Assembly (NCBI RefSeq): GCF_010015585.1
Contig: NW_022985075.1
Location: 478,156 to 542,155 of the forward strand
Length of the DNA: 64,000 bases
Direction: 5' to 3'
Source: Eremomyces bilateralis CBS 781.70
Lineage: Eukaryota; Ascomycota; Dothideomycetes; Eremomycetales; Eremomycetaceae
Part shown: piece by piece, positions 1-10,438 of the stretch
Layout of the letters: the number at the start of each line of letters is the position of its first letter
Position numbering within the stretch: the stretch's first letter is position 1
Program-made: the position numbers and the translations under genes
The notes under the pieces: generated by a model
Told to the model about the DNA's origin: nothing
Database searches by the model: none
The model's input: the letters and a program-made list of their open reading frames with translations, nothing else

Positions 1-2
1 CT

Positions 3-356
3 ATTGCGAACGACACCGCTCGAATACGCGGACCATTTCCTCATCGGATTTGACCCAGCCGAACTATAATCCACCCACCTATCAGGGTCATCTCGGTTTC
101 TTGCCTGTGTCGACGGCCAACGGTATCGTCTTTGGGGAGCAAATTTTGATAGAAATGCAAATAATGCGGGCGGATGGCAGGATCGTTTCACCTTGGTTTG
201 TAGAATACGCTGCGGTTACGACCTGGAGTTATGCAATTTCGGCTGTCCGGGAATGGAATGCGGAACCATCTATTATTCGCGACTACTTCGGGGAATACTG
301 CCCTTTTCGTTGTACAGAAGAAAAATGGCATTGTAAGTCAGCTTCCAGTCGTATAG
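3..356 (+). pseudogene. Retropepsin-like aspartyl protease relic, cut by window edge
   Basis: This is a broken paralogue of the intact gene at 61010-62001. Reading starts in frame 3 (I-A-N-D-T), jumps at 18-19 to frame 2 (S-N-T-R-T... Y-N-P... T-A-N-G-I... I-E-M-Q-I... W-F) and jumps again near 218 back to frame 3 (F-R-L-S-G... M-R-N-H-L... V-S-Q-L-P), ending at TAG 354-356. The first break removes one base from the Gly codon of the DTGS active-site motif. The second adds one base after the A-A-V segment and is followed by a one-codon deletion. Over about 66 aligned residues in the middle frame roughly half are identical to the intact copy. The 5' end lies outside the window. Sequencing error could explain one indel but hardly both. 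That it is dead is inference; the similarity is seen directly. Confidence 0.8.
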
Positions 357-651
357 GTCTTCATGGACATGTAATTATTATTTTACTTAATTAGAAAACG
401 TTAGGACGAGTTTTAGGCACCCCAGAACTAAAATAGCCTACAGAAATGAGACTACGTAATTAGCAGGCATTAGAGGGGCCTGGGTACTTCGATACATGAC
501 TCTCGACTCTCAGACTCTGTGGGATTCCGTCAAAAACGGCGTCTCAAACCGCTCTTTTCGGCGGCAATTTCGCAGGTCCTCAGATTCTAGCTGTAATATC
601 GCTGAAAGCTTTCCTCATATCCTACCTTGCTTTTCTCAACCGACTTCCAAT

Positions 652-2045
652 ATGACATCGATACGCTCCTCTGTCTTGCATGGTGTGAAGGACTTGAGGA
701 TTGTGAGTCTTGATCTTCGCAATTTTTAACCAAGTTCCGCTCGCATCATCCGCTTTGCTTACCATATACCTATTGTGGGGATGATATAGGAGACGCATCA
801 GCTACCTCCTCCCGAACCAAATGACCTGCAAATCTCCGTTCGAACAACTGGGCTATGTGGGTCGGACCTCCATTACTACCATCATTTTCGGAATGGAGAT
901 ATCCTCGTCCGCGAGCCCCTCTCATTGGGTCATGAGTCTGCTGGTATTGTCGAGGCAGTCGGCAGCGATGTCGATGGCTTCGAGGTCGGAGATCAGGTGG
1001 CGCTTGAAGTCGGGATGCCATGTGAGACGTGTGCCCGGTGCCAGGAGGGGAGATATAACATCTGTGAAGCGATGAGGTTCCGTAGCAGCGCGCGGGTGTT
1101 TCCGCACGCGCAAGGCACCTTACAGGAACGAATCAATCATCCGGCGCGGTGGTGTCACAAGTAAGTGGAAGCTCCGTTCGCGTTTCTAACGGTACGCCTC
1201 GGGACCAGGGCTGATCAGAAGTAGGCTTCCACACGATGTCTCCCTAGAGCATGCGGCATTGCTTGAACCTCTCAGCGTCGCGGTTCATGCCTCGAAAAGG
1301 GCCAAGTTGAAAGGAGGAGAAAAGGCTCTGGTGCTAGGAGCGGGAACCGTCGGCTTGCTGGTAGCTACGATGGCCATTATTCGTGGAGCCGAGTCCGTTG
1401 TGATTGCAGACATCGATGCGGGTCGAGTGTCGTTCGCTACGAATAATGGATTTGCTCACGCCGGGTTCCCCATACCCCTTCGGCGGCCAAATTCAAATGA
1501 GGAGAGCCTTGTTCTTGCCCAGGAAACAGCGGAAAGCATCAAAAGCAAAATCCTGGCCTCAGGGTCCGAGCTAGGCGCCCCGGATATTGTGTTTGAATGC
1601 ACTGGAGTTCCATCTTGTCTTCAGACTGCTATCTTTGTACGTCTCTCACCTCTACTCGTCCGAAAGATTCGAACTAACGGGCGATTTTCCTACCAAGGCG
1701 ACACGACCAGGCGGGAAAGTCATGTTGATAGGAATGGGGAATCCAGTCCAGACCCTCCCGATCTCCGCCGCCGCGCTTCGTGAAATCGATCTCGTGGGCG
1801 TTTTCCGATATGCGGATACATATCCAGAGGGCATCACCTTGGTCCAACAAACGATCTCCAACCCGAATCTCCCCGATATTTCCAAGTTGATCACGCACCG
1901 GTTCGAAGGCCTCGACAGTATCAAGGACGCATTCGAGATGGCTGCGAGAAGTCAGGATGACAGCCAGAAGATGGTTCTAAAAGTCATGATGACTATGGGT
2001 GAAGCACCGCATCACGACCTGTCTGGTTCAAACAAGAGGTCATAA
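652..2045 (+). CDS. Zinc-dependent sorbitol/xylitol dehydrogenase (MDR family)
   Basis: Medium-chain NAD-dependent polyol dehydrogenase, the type that oxidises sorbitol or xylitol to the ketose in cytosolic sugar-alcohol metabolism. Exons 652-702, 790-1160, 1225-1636 and 1698-2045 give 393 residues; every junction keeps frame with GT-AG ends. Visible motifs are GLCGSDLHYY with the first catalytic-zinc Cys, GHESAG with the His-Glu pair, the structural-zinc cysteines in PCETCARCQEGRYNIC, LEPLSVAVHA, the Rossmann glycines in VLGAGTVGLL, and VFECTG. The start is the ATG beginning M-T-S-I-R-S-S-V-L-H, which matches the usual N-terminus of fungal members. L-iditol, xylitol or L-arabitol specificity cannot be told from sequence alone. 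No pathway neighbours are present. Confidence 0.9.
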
Positions 2046-2671
2046 AGGGTGCCATCTGTTAGCTGGCTCTGGCTCCTGAAATTCAACCCGTTAACAAAAA
2101 GCAAGGTTAGCTTTTTTTTCGCCAATCCGAAATACCTCCCGACCAAATACTCAGCCAGGGCGAGCGGAGGAATAGAGCCAGCCTGAGCGGTGGCTGGGAT
2201 TTGTTCGCTGATGCGGTCACAGATCAATTGATATGATTGATGATTGATGGGCGAGATTTGTTGCAGCCTGGCAGCCTGCGCCGTTCGAGCACGGGGCTGA
2301 TCAGACCATACATCACGTGCCATCGAAGGAGCAATGACGTCGTGGTACAGGCCTGGCAGGTGCTGTGGCGCCAAATAGCGGGGGTTGGTGACGCTTCACC
2401 TTTGGTAGCAACAGGGAAAGTCTCCCAAAAATGCGTCATGCGACGATGGCCAAAACTCCTGTGCCGCCTGTGAACCCTTCATATCTCATCACCGCCTCTC
2501 TCAAGAGATATCAGGGACCTTTCCTTACCTCCTTTTCGCTTTTACCCATAAGATAGTCCTCTCCTTCACTTTTCCTCCAACTTTCTTGCCAGCAAAACCT
2601 CATTCGTTTCCTCAACCTCGCTCCCAATCCCACTTGCTTCATTTAGCTTTAATCCCACAACAATTCTAACC
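2046..2671. other. Intergenic, promoter of MARVEL gene
   Basis: No gene seen. The last 150 bases before the next ATG are pyrimidine-rich (CTCTCC/TTCACTTTTCC tracts), as is common just upstream of fungal transcription starts. Confidence 0.6.
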
Positions 2672-3510
2672 ATGGCGCTCGGTCGTAGTCTACTCAAGCT
2701 CCTACAGACCGTCCTGTATGCCATCGAATTCTGTTGCGCAGCAATCATTCTAGGCATCTTTTCATATTTCCTCGCCGTCCTCGCCAAGAATGATCTGGAT
2801 ATTCCTCGCTGGCAGCAGGCCGTCGAGGGTATCTCGGGGGCAGCAGCTCTGTACTTGATCTTCGCCGTCCTCCTCACCTGCTTCCTAGGCGGAAAGCCCT
2901 TCTTCGCATTCCTTGCCATTGCCCTGGACGTCCTATTCTGCGGCGGCTTCATCGCCATTGCGATCTTGACCCGCGATGGCGCAAACAGTTGCACGGGCGA
3001 CGTCAAGACGCCGTTCGGAGACGGTCCTGGCGAAAAAGAAGCTCCTGGCGCTGGCGACTACGCCACCGCATGCCGATTGAACAAGGTGGCATTCGCGGTC
3101 TCGATCATCGGAGCGTAGGTAGAATCACTTTCCTTTCCCCTGATTATTTGCTAATGTGTGGCAGTGGCCTCTTCCTCATCTCAGCGCTCATACAGCTCGC
3201 GCTCGGCCGTAATTACCAGAAGGAGAAGCGATATGGCCCATCGCCCGCGAACAACTACACCTCCGGCACTGGATCTCACTGGTGGCGTCGCAACCGTGGT
3301 CCTCGCACCACCAAGGAGGCATACGCCGCCGAGCCGGAATACGCTCCGGCTTCTGAATCAGGTCTCACTGGCGGGCCCCGCGATGTTCTCCCTGAAGGCA
3401 GCACCAACGGCACCAACGCCAGCTACGGGACTGGATATCACACTGCCCCGACTGGTACTAGCACTGGCAACCCTTACGAATACAACCGGACGCCTGCTAC
3501 CAACTATTAA
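2672..3510 (+). CDS. MARVEL-like four-helix membrane protein
   Basis: Exons 2672-3114 and 3165-3510 give 262 residues. Four hydrophobic segments are visible: around residues 10-30 (LLQTVLYAIEFCCAAIILGI), 50-70 (ISGAAALYLIFAVLLTCFLG), 77-97 (FFAFLAIALDVLFCGGFIAI), and one rebuilt across the intron (FAVSIIGA + GLFLISALIQLAL). This is the layout of fungal MARVEL-domain proteins, which sit in membranes and are tied to eisosomes or vesicle traffic. The C-terminal 100 residues are polar and rich in Gly, Thr, Asn and Tyr, probably a disordered cytosolic tail. The specific function is unknown. Family assignment rests on the membrane pattern and is fairly sure. Confidence 0.8.
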
Positions 3511-3790
3511 TGAATTCTCCATTTGAATTTCCCATCCAATTTGTCATATCAGCGTCGCTCGGGCTTTCGGTCAACATGGGAAGGACATTACTATAGACAG
3601 GATTACGGCCGAGTTTCTTCAATCTCAGCATATGATATCCCAATGATTGCTCAGGAAATGCGTGGAGGGTCATGTATTTTAGGAGTGGATCACTCCCAGG
3701 CGAAATAGTAATACCTGCTAGTTCCAATCGGTTTTAATGAAAGATGATTGAATCGTCCAAAACCGACCTCTCAATGAGTGCAGTGCATGG

Positions 3791-3873
3791 TGACGTCACG
3801 TGTTACGCGTTTCGAGCCCGTTCCAGGATCCAATTCGTTTCTGGAAGATGATCAAATTTTGTTACCAACGCGT
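3791..3873 (+). promoter_or_regulatory. CRE/E-box and two MCB-like boxes before CTF8
   Basis: A TGACGTCA palindrome (3791-3798) overlaps CACGTG (3797-3802). ACGCGT, the MluI cell-cycle box recognised by MBF-type factors in yeasts, follows at 3805-3810 and again at 3868-3873, both within 140 bases of the CTF8 start. The hexamers are seen; control by MBF is inference. The rest of 3511-3943 holds nothing else I can name. Confidence 0.4.
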
Positions 3874-3943
3874 CGAATTTTTGTATGCTTGCACACCAAT
3901 GATGCGACTGACCAACTAGACAATCTTTGCCTTCCAATCCAAA

Positions 3944-4393
3944 ATGCCTACGATTAATATCCATCCGCGACCTCGCGATGCACAATCCGACGTCCCCAAC
4001 CCCCTCCCCGAACTCCTCCACACGCCCACCGGCCTCGCGATCCTCGAGCTCCAATCCTCCTTCGCCTTCCCGCCCCGTCCCTCCGCCTCCAACAAGCGTC
4101 TCGGACGCCTCGCCTTCCCGCTCTATGATCCCAGCAAGCCCGTCGACGCCCAAGATGCATCGTGGATGAAGAAGGTCTGGCTGTACGTGGGGAAGCATCA
4201 GCGGGTCGCGGGGGAGGTGAAGAAGTTGGAGAAGCCGTTGGGGGTGGTTAGAAGGAGAGAGGGGAGTGGGGAGGATGGAGAGGGGGATGATGCTGTGGAG
4301 GAGTTGGAGGTGATGGAGATCGTGAAGTGGAAGATCGTTTTCTCGAATCGACCCGAGCCGGTTGGCGCGGATGAGATCGACGAGGTGTTTTGA
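3944..4393 (+). CDS. CTF8: Ctf8, Ctf18-RFC cohesion clamp-loader subunit
   Basis: Small subunit of the alternative clamp loader Ctf18-Dcc1-Ctf8-RFC, which loads or unloads PCNA and supports sister-chromatid cohesion in the nucleus. The 149-residue single-exon protein shows the family blocks in order: GLAILELQ near residue 30, GRLAFPLYD near 54, WLYVGKHQRVAGEVKKLEKPLGVV (about 79-101) and a closing strand WKIVFSNRPEPVG near 128. The length is slightly above yeast Ctf8. A Glu/Gly-rich linker (about 105-125) separates the last two blocks. The ATG used is the first in frame and sits directly before the conserved region. Confidence 0.9.
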   Translation: MPTINIHPRPRDAQSDVPNPLPELLHTPTGLAILELQSSFAFPPRPSASNKRLGRLAFPLYDPSKPVDAQDASWMKKVWLYVGKHQRVAGEVKKLEKPLGVVRRREGSGEDGEGDDAVEELEVMEIVKWKIVFSNRPEPVGADEIDEVF

Positions 4394-4526
4394 GATTCTG
4401 GCTTTCTGATCCGGGCACCAACGACGACCTTGCAGTGCACAATCTTGAAATCATCCGGAATTATTTTGCCCAATGTTGGGAACTTACCCGACCAAAACTC
4501 CAAGTTGCGAGGACAGTTCATTCAAC

Positions 4527-5210
4527 ATGGCGTACCGAAATCCTTTCCCGAGCATCGCATGGCTTTTGTCGGATTGCATCTTCCATCATATCGATGAAAG
4601 GAATGTGTCGAATGAAACGGTTCGAGAGCCGAGCTATTATTGTGATAGCAGTGGAGATTGTCGCGGGCAAGGCTGTCTTTCGGTGGTCCAACGCACGGCA
4701 GAATACGACGACTGGGATCACCACTACAGCACCCTGCTAATTATATCCTGCCTCCGAACGAAAACACAGGCGCCTCAGCCAATAAGTAAATTAATCGAGC
4801 AACTTCGATTTCCGAATGGGTTTAGCAGAGGTGCCGAACTGACTTCGCCGACGTGCATGGTGGAAGGCTTATCCGTTGGGAAACATGCGATAACGCCACG
4901 AGTTTCATCACTCGGTTGGACTCGTCTCGGAAGACGAGCGGCTCTGGATCTCGATGGTCAACATCTCTTCAATACGATGGTCTTACTTTGCAATGTTTTT
5001 CTTCTGCCAAGGCAGACTGCAGCAGATGACCATGGTTCCGTTCGGATGATCTGACACACCTATCCCACACTGAACTTCTAGGATTCCGTGATGGAATATA
5101 TACCTAACCCTAACCTGGCGTGAACAGTGTGAGGGTACAGCAACACGAAGCCATCGTCGTTTGGGTTCTTCGTCGACCACCTGGCATTGTGTTTTGGCAT
5201 GACAAGGTAA
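4527..5210 (+). pseudogene. Damaged 5' part of the CorA-like gene
   Basis: An ORF from ATG 4527 is open to TGA 5052-5054 and has protein-like texture (M-A-Y-R-N-P-F-P-S-I... L-G-W-T-R-L-G-R-R). Between 5055 and 5210 fragments in different frames look like successive pieces of one protein: D-S-V-M-E-Y-I-P-N-P-N-L-A (one frame), T-W-R-E-Q-C-E-G-T-A-T-R (second frame), E-A-I-V-V-W-V-L-R-R-P-P-G-I-V-F-W-H-D (third), then L-Q-R-I-E-L-F-V-G leading into the exon at 5245. I could not join these with normal introns, so either the 5' half carries clustered frameshifts or the local sequence is poor. Its link to the downstream gene is inference. Confidence 0.4.
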
Positions 5211-5244
5211 GGAGAAGCTCCAGAGGATTGAACTGTTCGTGGGA

Positions 5245-7113
5245 ATGAGTGGAGGAAAAGTCGCCCTATGGGCCAATATCGGAGCCGGAACCAATGCGCC
5301 GCTTACTGCATCCGGCCCGCAATTCGTTGCAAAGATATTCACTATAGGCGATGCCAACAGACTACCTGTGTACTTGAAAGAGTGTTTGGATACGGCTACT
5401 TCGCTAGGCAGGACCCTAATCGCGTGAGTTTGTCCCACGTATCGCCATCTCCATATCGTGCTGATGGCAGTTGGGTAACCCAGAATCTTTGAAGTCGAAC
5501 CGGGTGGAAGCTGGCTAGTTGCGGCCCTCTCCAAAACCGTGCCAGGTTTTGATACGGATGTTCTTCAACATATCTGTTCGCAGGCCATAGGCAAAGGGTC
5601 GCTTGTGCTCCCCGACAGTCATCGCAGCAATGGTCTGTGTTTCCTATGAAAATGGTCTCTATTGTACTGACCGACGGTAGATTTCAGCTATGTCGTGACC
5701 CATCCTATGGTGAGCGGTCACTCTTTTGTGGTGGACGCTTCCAGTGGCGAGGAGATGAAATTCTCGCACCTTGAATCAGTGTCCATCGGCACGATCATCT
5801 GTTCTACAACCATGCTCCAAGAGCCACGCGCGGATATCGAGGCGCATTCACCAGATGATGTTATTCTTTTGTTCTGCACCAGCTCCCATGTCGCCCACCG
5901 CATCGAGCAGCACCTTCGTGCACCGTTTGAATACCGACAAGAACGAATCAACCGCAATCCCCTGTGGATCTATATGGATCTCGCATTTCTCTTCTCCGAG
6001 TGGAAAGAGGTCTGGGACTCCGCACGCTGTAGGCTCACAGCACATGACCAAGAAGCCTACTGTTCCTCTATTTCGACAGCACAGGAATTGAACAAGACAC
6101 TTCATAAGGAAATATCGGGCACCTATGTCTTACAGGAGCACTTGCGATTGCACATCAGCGCACTGCGCAAGTTCCAACAGATCTCAGGTCGTAGAACGAG
6201 CTCATGTCGAGAAGCGCTGGAGATCCGTATCGAGGATTACCTTTCTGACCTGAATCACCATCTTGATACATCCGAGGTCGTTTTGAAGCAGCTAAGGATA
6301 CTCCTTGGCTTGCTCGGTCAGAGTGTTGGGATATGGAATTCTCAGAGGGCAGAGCATCTGCACTGGCTCCTGCTAGTATTCGTCCCGCTAATATTTGTCT
6401 CGGTCAGTCCGTCTCTCCTAGGTGGATGTCCCAGCTCCTAACTATCTTAGACGCTATTCAGTATCAACACGATGTCAGTCCCGGCATATTGGTACCCACT
6501 GGTCGCATTCCTGGTCCTATCACTTGTGGTGTTCATTCTAACTCTGGCTGAACCCTTACGTCGGGCTTTTACTTCCTTTGCGAAGAACCTATTTCGGGAT
6601 ACGAGTCACAGTCAAACAGTGTCATCTAGCTGCGAGAAGAACATTCTGTCACACCCTACCTCCGTCCCCACAGCGCCCAGTTCTCCCTTTTCTAGATCCA
6701 ATCTAGGATCATCCGCACCTGATGGATCAGATATTACAGGCGATGGTTATCATGCGTCAATGTCAACGCCACAAGCACGTTCAGCCATGATTACCCGATC
6801 TTCTCGAGGCCCGCCAATGGCCTTCCAACCCGGTCACTTTTCTAACCTCTCTCATGACCGATTTTACAGTCCAATGACCGTTCAAGTCGATTCAGCGCAG
6901 GTCCGGGCGCATAACAACGCCTCCGTTGAATATCCTCGTGTCCCGGTGCCAACGCATGAAATGCGACATATCAGATCCGTCGATGCGCGACCACTCGCGC
7001 AGGCTACATACTTTCCGGGGTCAAGCATTTCACGAACACCACCGATGCCTGAAGTCGTGCCAGTGTCTTCATCCTCGTCGGAAGCTAGTGTTAAGCTGAC
7101 TAGACACGGATAA
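5245..7113 (+). CDS. CorA-like membrane protein (3' part; true start uncertain)
   Basis: Exons 5245-5423, 5484-5632, 5681-6402 and 6451-7113 give 570 residues from the first ATG in frame; all junctions hold frame. The middle is a long soluble part followed by helical segments. Two hydrophobic helices are formed across the last intron: LHWLLLVFVPLIFVS + TLFSINTM, then VPAYWYPLVAFLVLSLVVFILTL. This resembles the C-terminal two-helix layout of fungal CorA/ZntB-like metal transporters. I do not see a canonical GMN loop; the matching spot reads S-I-N-T-M. A Ser/Pro-rich cytosolic tail of about 190 residues follows. The real protein very probably begins further upstream, in the damaged stretch 4527-5210. 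Transport activity is not shown by the sequence. Confidence 0.65.
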
Positions 7114-8097
7114 CTTGGCAGGTCTGAATAATGAAAATATTTCAACGACTGGGTTGTTGTAAGCATTTTGATGATAATCATGTGTTATTCTTATTCTCTT
7201 AAAATATAATTGCCTTCGGCCTCTCGTCCACACTTTCCTGTTCCTGCCATGTCCAAGGCTTCCGCTCACTCACCTCTGGATTAACATTCCATCCAATGTC
7301 CCTGTTTCCAGGCGTCTACAGCTGTGTTGACTGGCCCAATGTGGCAACGGCCTTCTATCGGCAACCCCAACTCCGACAGATCAGCTTAACGCGAGCCTGG
7401 AGCAGGGGCCGATTGGAAGATCACAACGTGGCAATCTCCTACTCTATCTCTCCAAACAAGATCGTTAGAAGATTTACTACGCTGGTTTCATTTGGCAATG
7501 TGATTCAACTTCACACTGTGTCCATGACCAGCAGCGAAAATTTTCTCAAGGGAATATTTCCCACTCATCAAGTCTCGATACACAAGATCACACGAAGTAC
7601 ACGACATCACTGCATGAGAGGAATAATTCTGATGATATGGCGATTCAGAATATGAAGACTAAAGCACATGAAGATTGCAGTACATGAAACCCGATCCAAA
7701 CGCCGACAAAGTCCCTGACCCAAATCCAAACTCCATATGACAAAGGTGACCATGCGAACTCCGAAACTGCAGATGGATATCCCGAGATCCACCTCGAATC
7801 TCCAGTGAACCTTGAACTCGATTTAGGGGTGTATGTGTACACCCGATTGCGGTGTGAACTCAGATTGTGTTGGGGAGGCACTCCTCCCCAGTGAGTATTG
7901 CTCATCGGTTTGTGTAGGTGTCCGACTTGCGGTGCTCTCAGGCCGTGTACGCCGTTTGTGGTGTGGGGGAGCCAAGACTTCTCCCCAGTGAGCATTGCTC
8001 TCATCGGTTTGTGTGTGTGTACACTCGACATATCTGTGCACCAGCTTTGGGTGTGCACCCGATTGGTGGTGCGCTGGGGTGGGGTGCGTCCATGTCC
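7114..8097. other. Gene-poor stretch with tandem repeat
   Basis: No convincing gene. The ORF at 7296-7655 has no recognisable features. The last 250 bases are GT-rich and hold the repeat listed separately. Confidence 0.6.
7866..8022. repeat. Diverged tandem duplication, period near 97 nt
   Basis: Two copies of a roughly 57-nt core, at 7866-7922 and 7962-8022, share GTGTTGGGGAGGC-like, CTCCCCAGTGAG(T/C)ATTGCT and CATCGGTTTGTGT segments with a few substitutions. GTGTAC/GTGCAC(C)CCGATT motifs flank both (near 7829 and 8055). It lies directly 3' of the orphan minus-strand ORF. Confidence 0.65.
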
Positions 8098-8820
8098 TCA
8101 GAAATCATGGGGGATGCACTCAATCCACCTCCGAAGTTCCCGTCCATGGTGGTCCATCCACATCTCCATGGGGGCACGCTCGTCGGCCAGGTTCCCATCC
8201 TCCGGAACCATCTGCTTTACCAGGAGTGCGTTCATACCCGGTTGAACACGGGTCATCAGCAGCTCTGCCTCGCTTGTGATGCTGCACTCATCTAGCTGCT
8301 TCTCGACCGCTTCGGCCAGAATCTGGGCCGAATTTTCGTTGGGTGCGACTTTGGCAACCCACGTTTGATCCATTCTCACCTGTGAATCCCTCGCCACGAC
8401 GCCGAGCACCTTGTTATACACCTCATTACAACTCTGGTACTCCCCATAGTGGGATGTGATGGTGTCGTAGTTCAGGAGGCGGGTGATGATGTTTGCTGGG
8501 TTGATTCCCAGTGCAGTCGCCGGACGGTAGATGATTTTGAGGAACTCTTTGCGAGCCCTCGCGAGGTCTTTGTTTTTGGCTTTGCCTTCAAGGGTAGCCG
8601 ATTTGAGGACGCTCCATTTTTGAGAAAAAGAGCGGTATCTGTGGCAGTCCTGGACGTCGACTCGTGCTTTGATGTTGTTGTGCACGTTGTAGTCGACGGC
8701 AAGGATGCAGAAGAGAAAGTTTTGGAGTGAAACAACTTCTTTCTGCTCCTTGGTTCGTGGAACTTTGTTCCGGGAGAGGATGCGACCAATAAAGGCCTTG
8801 GCAAAGTTAAGAAATGCCAT
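8098..8820 (-). CDS. Orphan 240-residue hypothetical protein
   Basis: A single open frame with ATG at 8820 and stop at 8098. I do not recognise the protein. It is basic and largely helical in appearance, begins M-A-F-L-N-F-A-K-A-F-I-G-R-I-L and contains a Lys/Arg-rich middle (K-N-K-D-L-A-R-A-R-K-E-F-L-K). No transmembrane segment, signal peptide or known catalytic motif is visible. It stands alone in a gene-poor, repeat-bearing stretch, the usual setting of lineage-specific genes or element relics. Length argues against chance, but expression is unproven. Confidence 0.5.
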   Translation of the reverse strand: MAFLNFAKAFIGRILSRNKVPRTKEQKEVVSLQNFLFCILAVDYNVHNNIKARVDVQDCHRYRSFSQKWSVLKSATLEGKAKNKDLARARKEFLKIIYRPATALGINPANIITRLLNYDTITSHYGEYQSCNEVYNKVLGVVARDSQVRMDQTWVAKVAPNENSAQILAEAVEKQLDECSITSEAELLMTRVQPGMNALLVKQMVPEDGNLADERAPMEMWMDHHGRELRRWIECIPHDF

Positions 8821-9140
8821 TTCGAGGTGTGTTGAGGTGTGTGATGGGCGTGCATGTGGGTGTTTCAGGATGCTTTGTGCTTCAGGATAGAGTTATGACA
8901 GAGTATGGCCACAGTTCATAGAGTCGATATTTAATATCTCAGCTCATAGCATGTGTGAAATGTGAAGGAAACGATCGGGATCAAAGGCATACATGGTGAG
9001 CCATTTGTGTCCGAGATGCCAGGGCCGCTGTGGAGAGCTTTCGCTACTCGGGGTTCCCCATGTTGGTGAGATCCCCAAGGGACCAGGAAGCTGAGCGGGT
9101 ATCATGAGTCAGATGGCAGAGAGAGGGTTAGTTTCTTCGA

Positions 9141-9330
9141 TTCCATGGTACAGATTCTCCCCATCAAGGGTATCAACCATCAAGTTGGCTGTAGGGCTGA
9201 ACAATTTTATACGTTTCCTCGGTACAGACCCTCCCATGACGAGTATCAACCATGGAGTTGGCCGTAGGGCTGACCTAATTTATACGTTTCCATGGTATGG
9301 ACTCTCCCAGCGGGGGGACCAACCAAGGAC
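9141..9330. repeat. Tandem repeat, 73-74 nt unit, about 2.6 copies
   Basis: Units begin at 9141, 9215 and 9288 with TTCC(A/T)(T/C)GGTA and contain GGTATCAACCAT or GAGTATCAACCAT, GTTGGC(T/C)GTAGGGCTGA and TTTATACGT. The third copy is partial and fades after about 9330. It is non-coding as far as can be seen. Confidence 0.75.
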
Positions 9331-10384
9331 TCCGCAAAGAATGACTGGGAGTCTCGAGAATATGGAGTTGGTTCGCAATATCCAATTATGCTGCGGTCAG
9401 ATGACCTCATCTCCACTATACGTTCAGCTATGATGTCTTGCTAGTTTATGCTTCGAGGTGATGACTGAAGTGACTAAATGTGCATGCTATGGTACTTTGC
9501 TACTTTTGAAGATATCCGCCCTATGCCCCTATCGAGGCGAGCAAGCACAGACAAATAATAGAAAAATACTGATAAACTAGACTCTATTAGATAAATCTCA
9601 ATGATGCAAGGAGCCGTTAACACTGGACTTTCTGGGGGAGTGTATGATGTGACTGGTGCACTAGGGGAACTTCCGACATTTCCAGGTTGAATTTCCCCAG
9701 GATACAATAAATCAATAGGGCTGAAGTGAATCTCTAACACTTGACTCACCAGGTACAAGTGGTAATGATACGGTATAGTGGTTCAGGGGTTCAGCCTTCA
9801 GCCTTAGGATGTTGAGGTCCAGATAATGGTAGGGCTGAAGGTGGCCGCCCCAAGACCCATACGGAATGATGCAACAAAGCGCGTCATCTCTATGCAGCCT
9901 CGTAATACTTAAGGAAAAAGTCTCAGGACCAATCGGCTATGGACTTTATAACTAAGCAGATGCATGAATAAAACTAATCCCAGAAGAAGCAGTAATTAGA
10001 CAATAGTGGTGTGTGTTGACCTGTTTGTATTTGTGACTACTATTGCGAGTGGCAGAGTTGAAAGGTGGAATACAGAGTGGTATAAAGGATTTGCAAGAAT
10101 GCCATAGACTTTTGATTGAGTACAAATATGAATAGAACCTGAAATTTTTATTACTGGCTACGGTAGTAGTGTATTAGTTGATGTTATAGACTTAAGTTGA
10201 GAGTGTGCCTCCCACTGGAAGTCCCACATTAGCGCCCTGTGCCCTGTTGGGCCTGTGTGGTATACCAAAATCGCGGGGACTACGGGAGCTCCCGAAAGCT
10301 TAATTCCATATGGTCTTGGCAGGGTCCTCAATTCTGAATTTATGTCTAGTACGTAGTAGGGCAGCGAATTGTTTAATACAGGAG

Positions 10385-10438
10385 CTAGTGAAATGTTATA
10401 GGGTCTAGTGAAATGCTTATAGGGTCTATAGTGAATCA
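10385..10438. repeat. Short tandem repeat, 20-21 nt unit
   Basis: CTAGTGAAATG(C)TTATAGGGT is repeated at 10385 and 10405, followed by a partial copy CTATAGTGAAT. It sits in AT-rich non-coding sequence. Confidence 0.6.
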
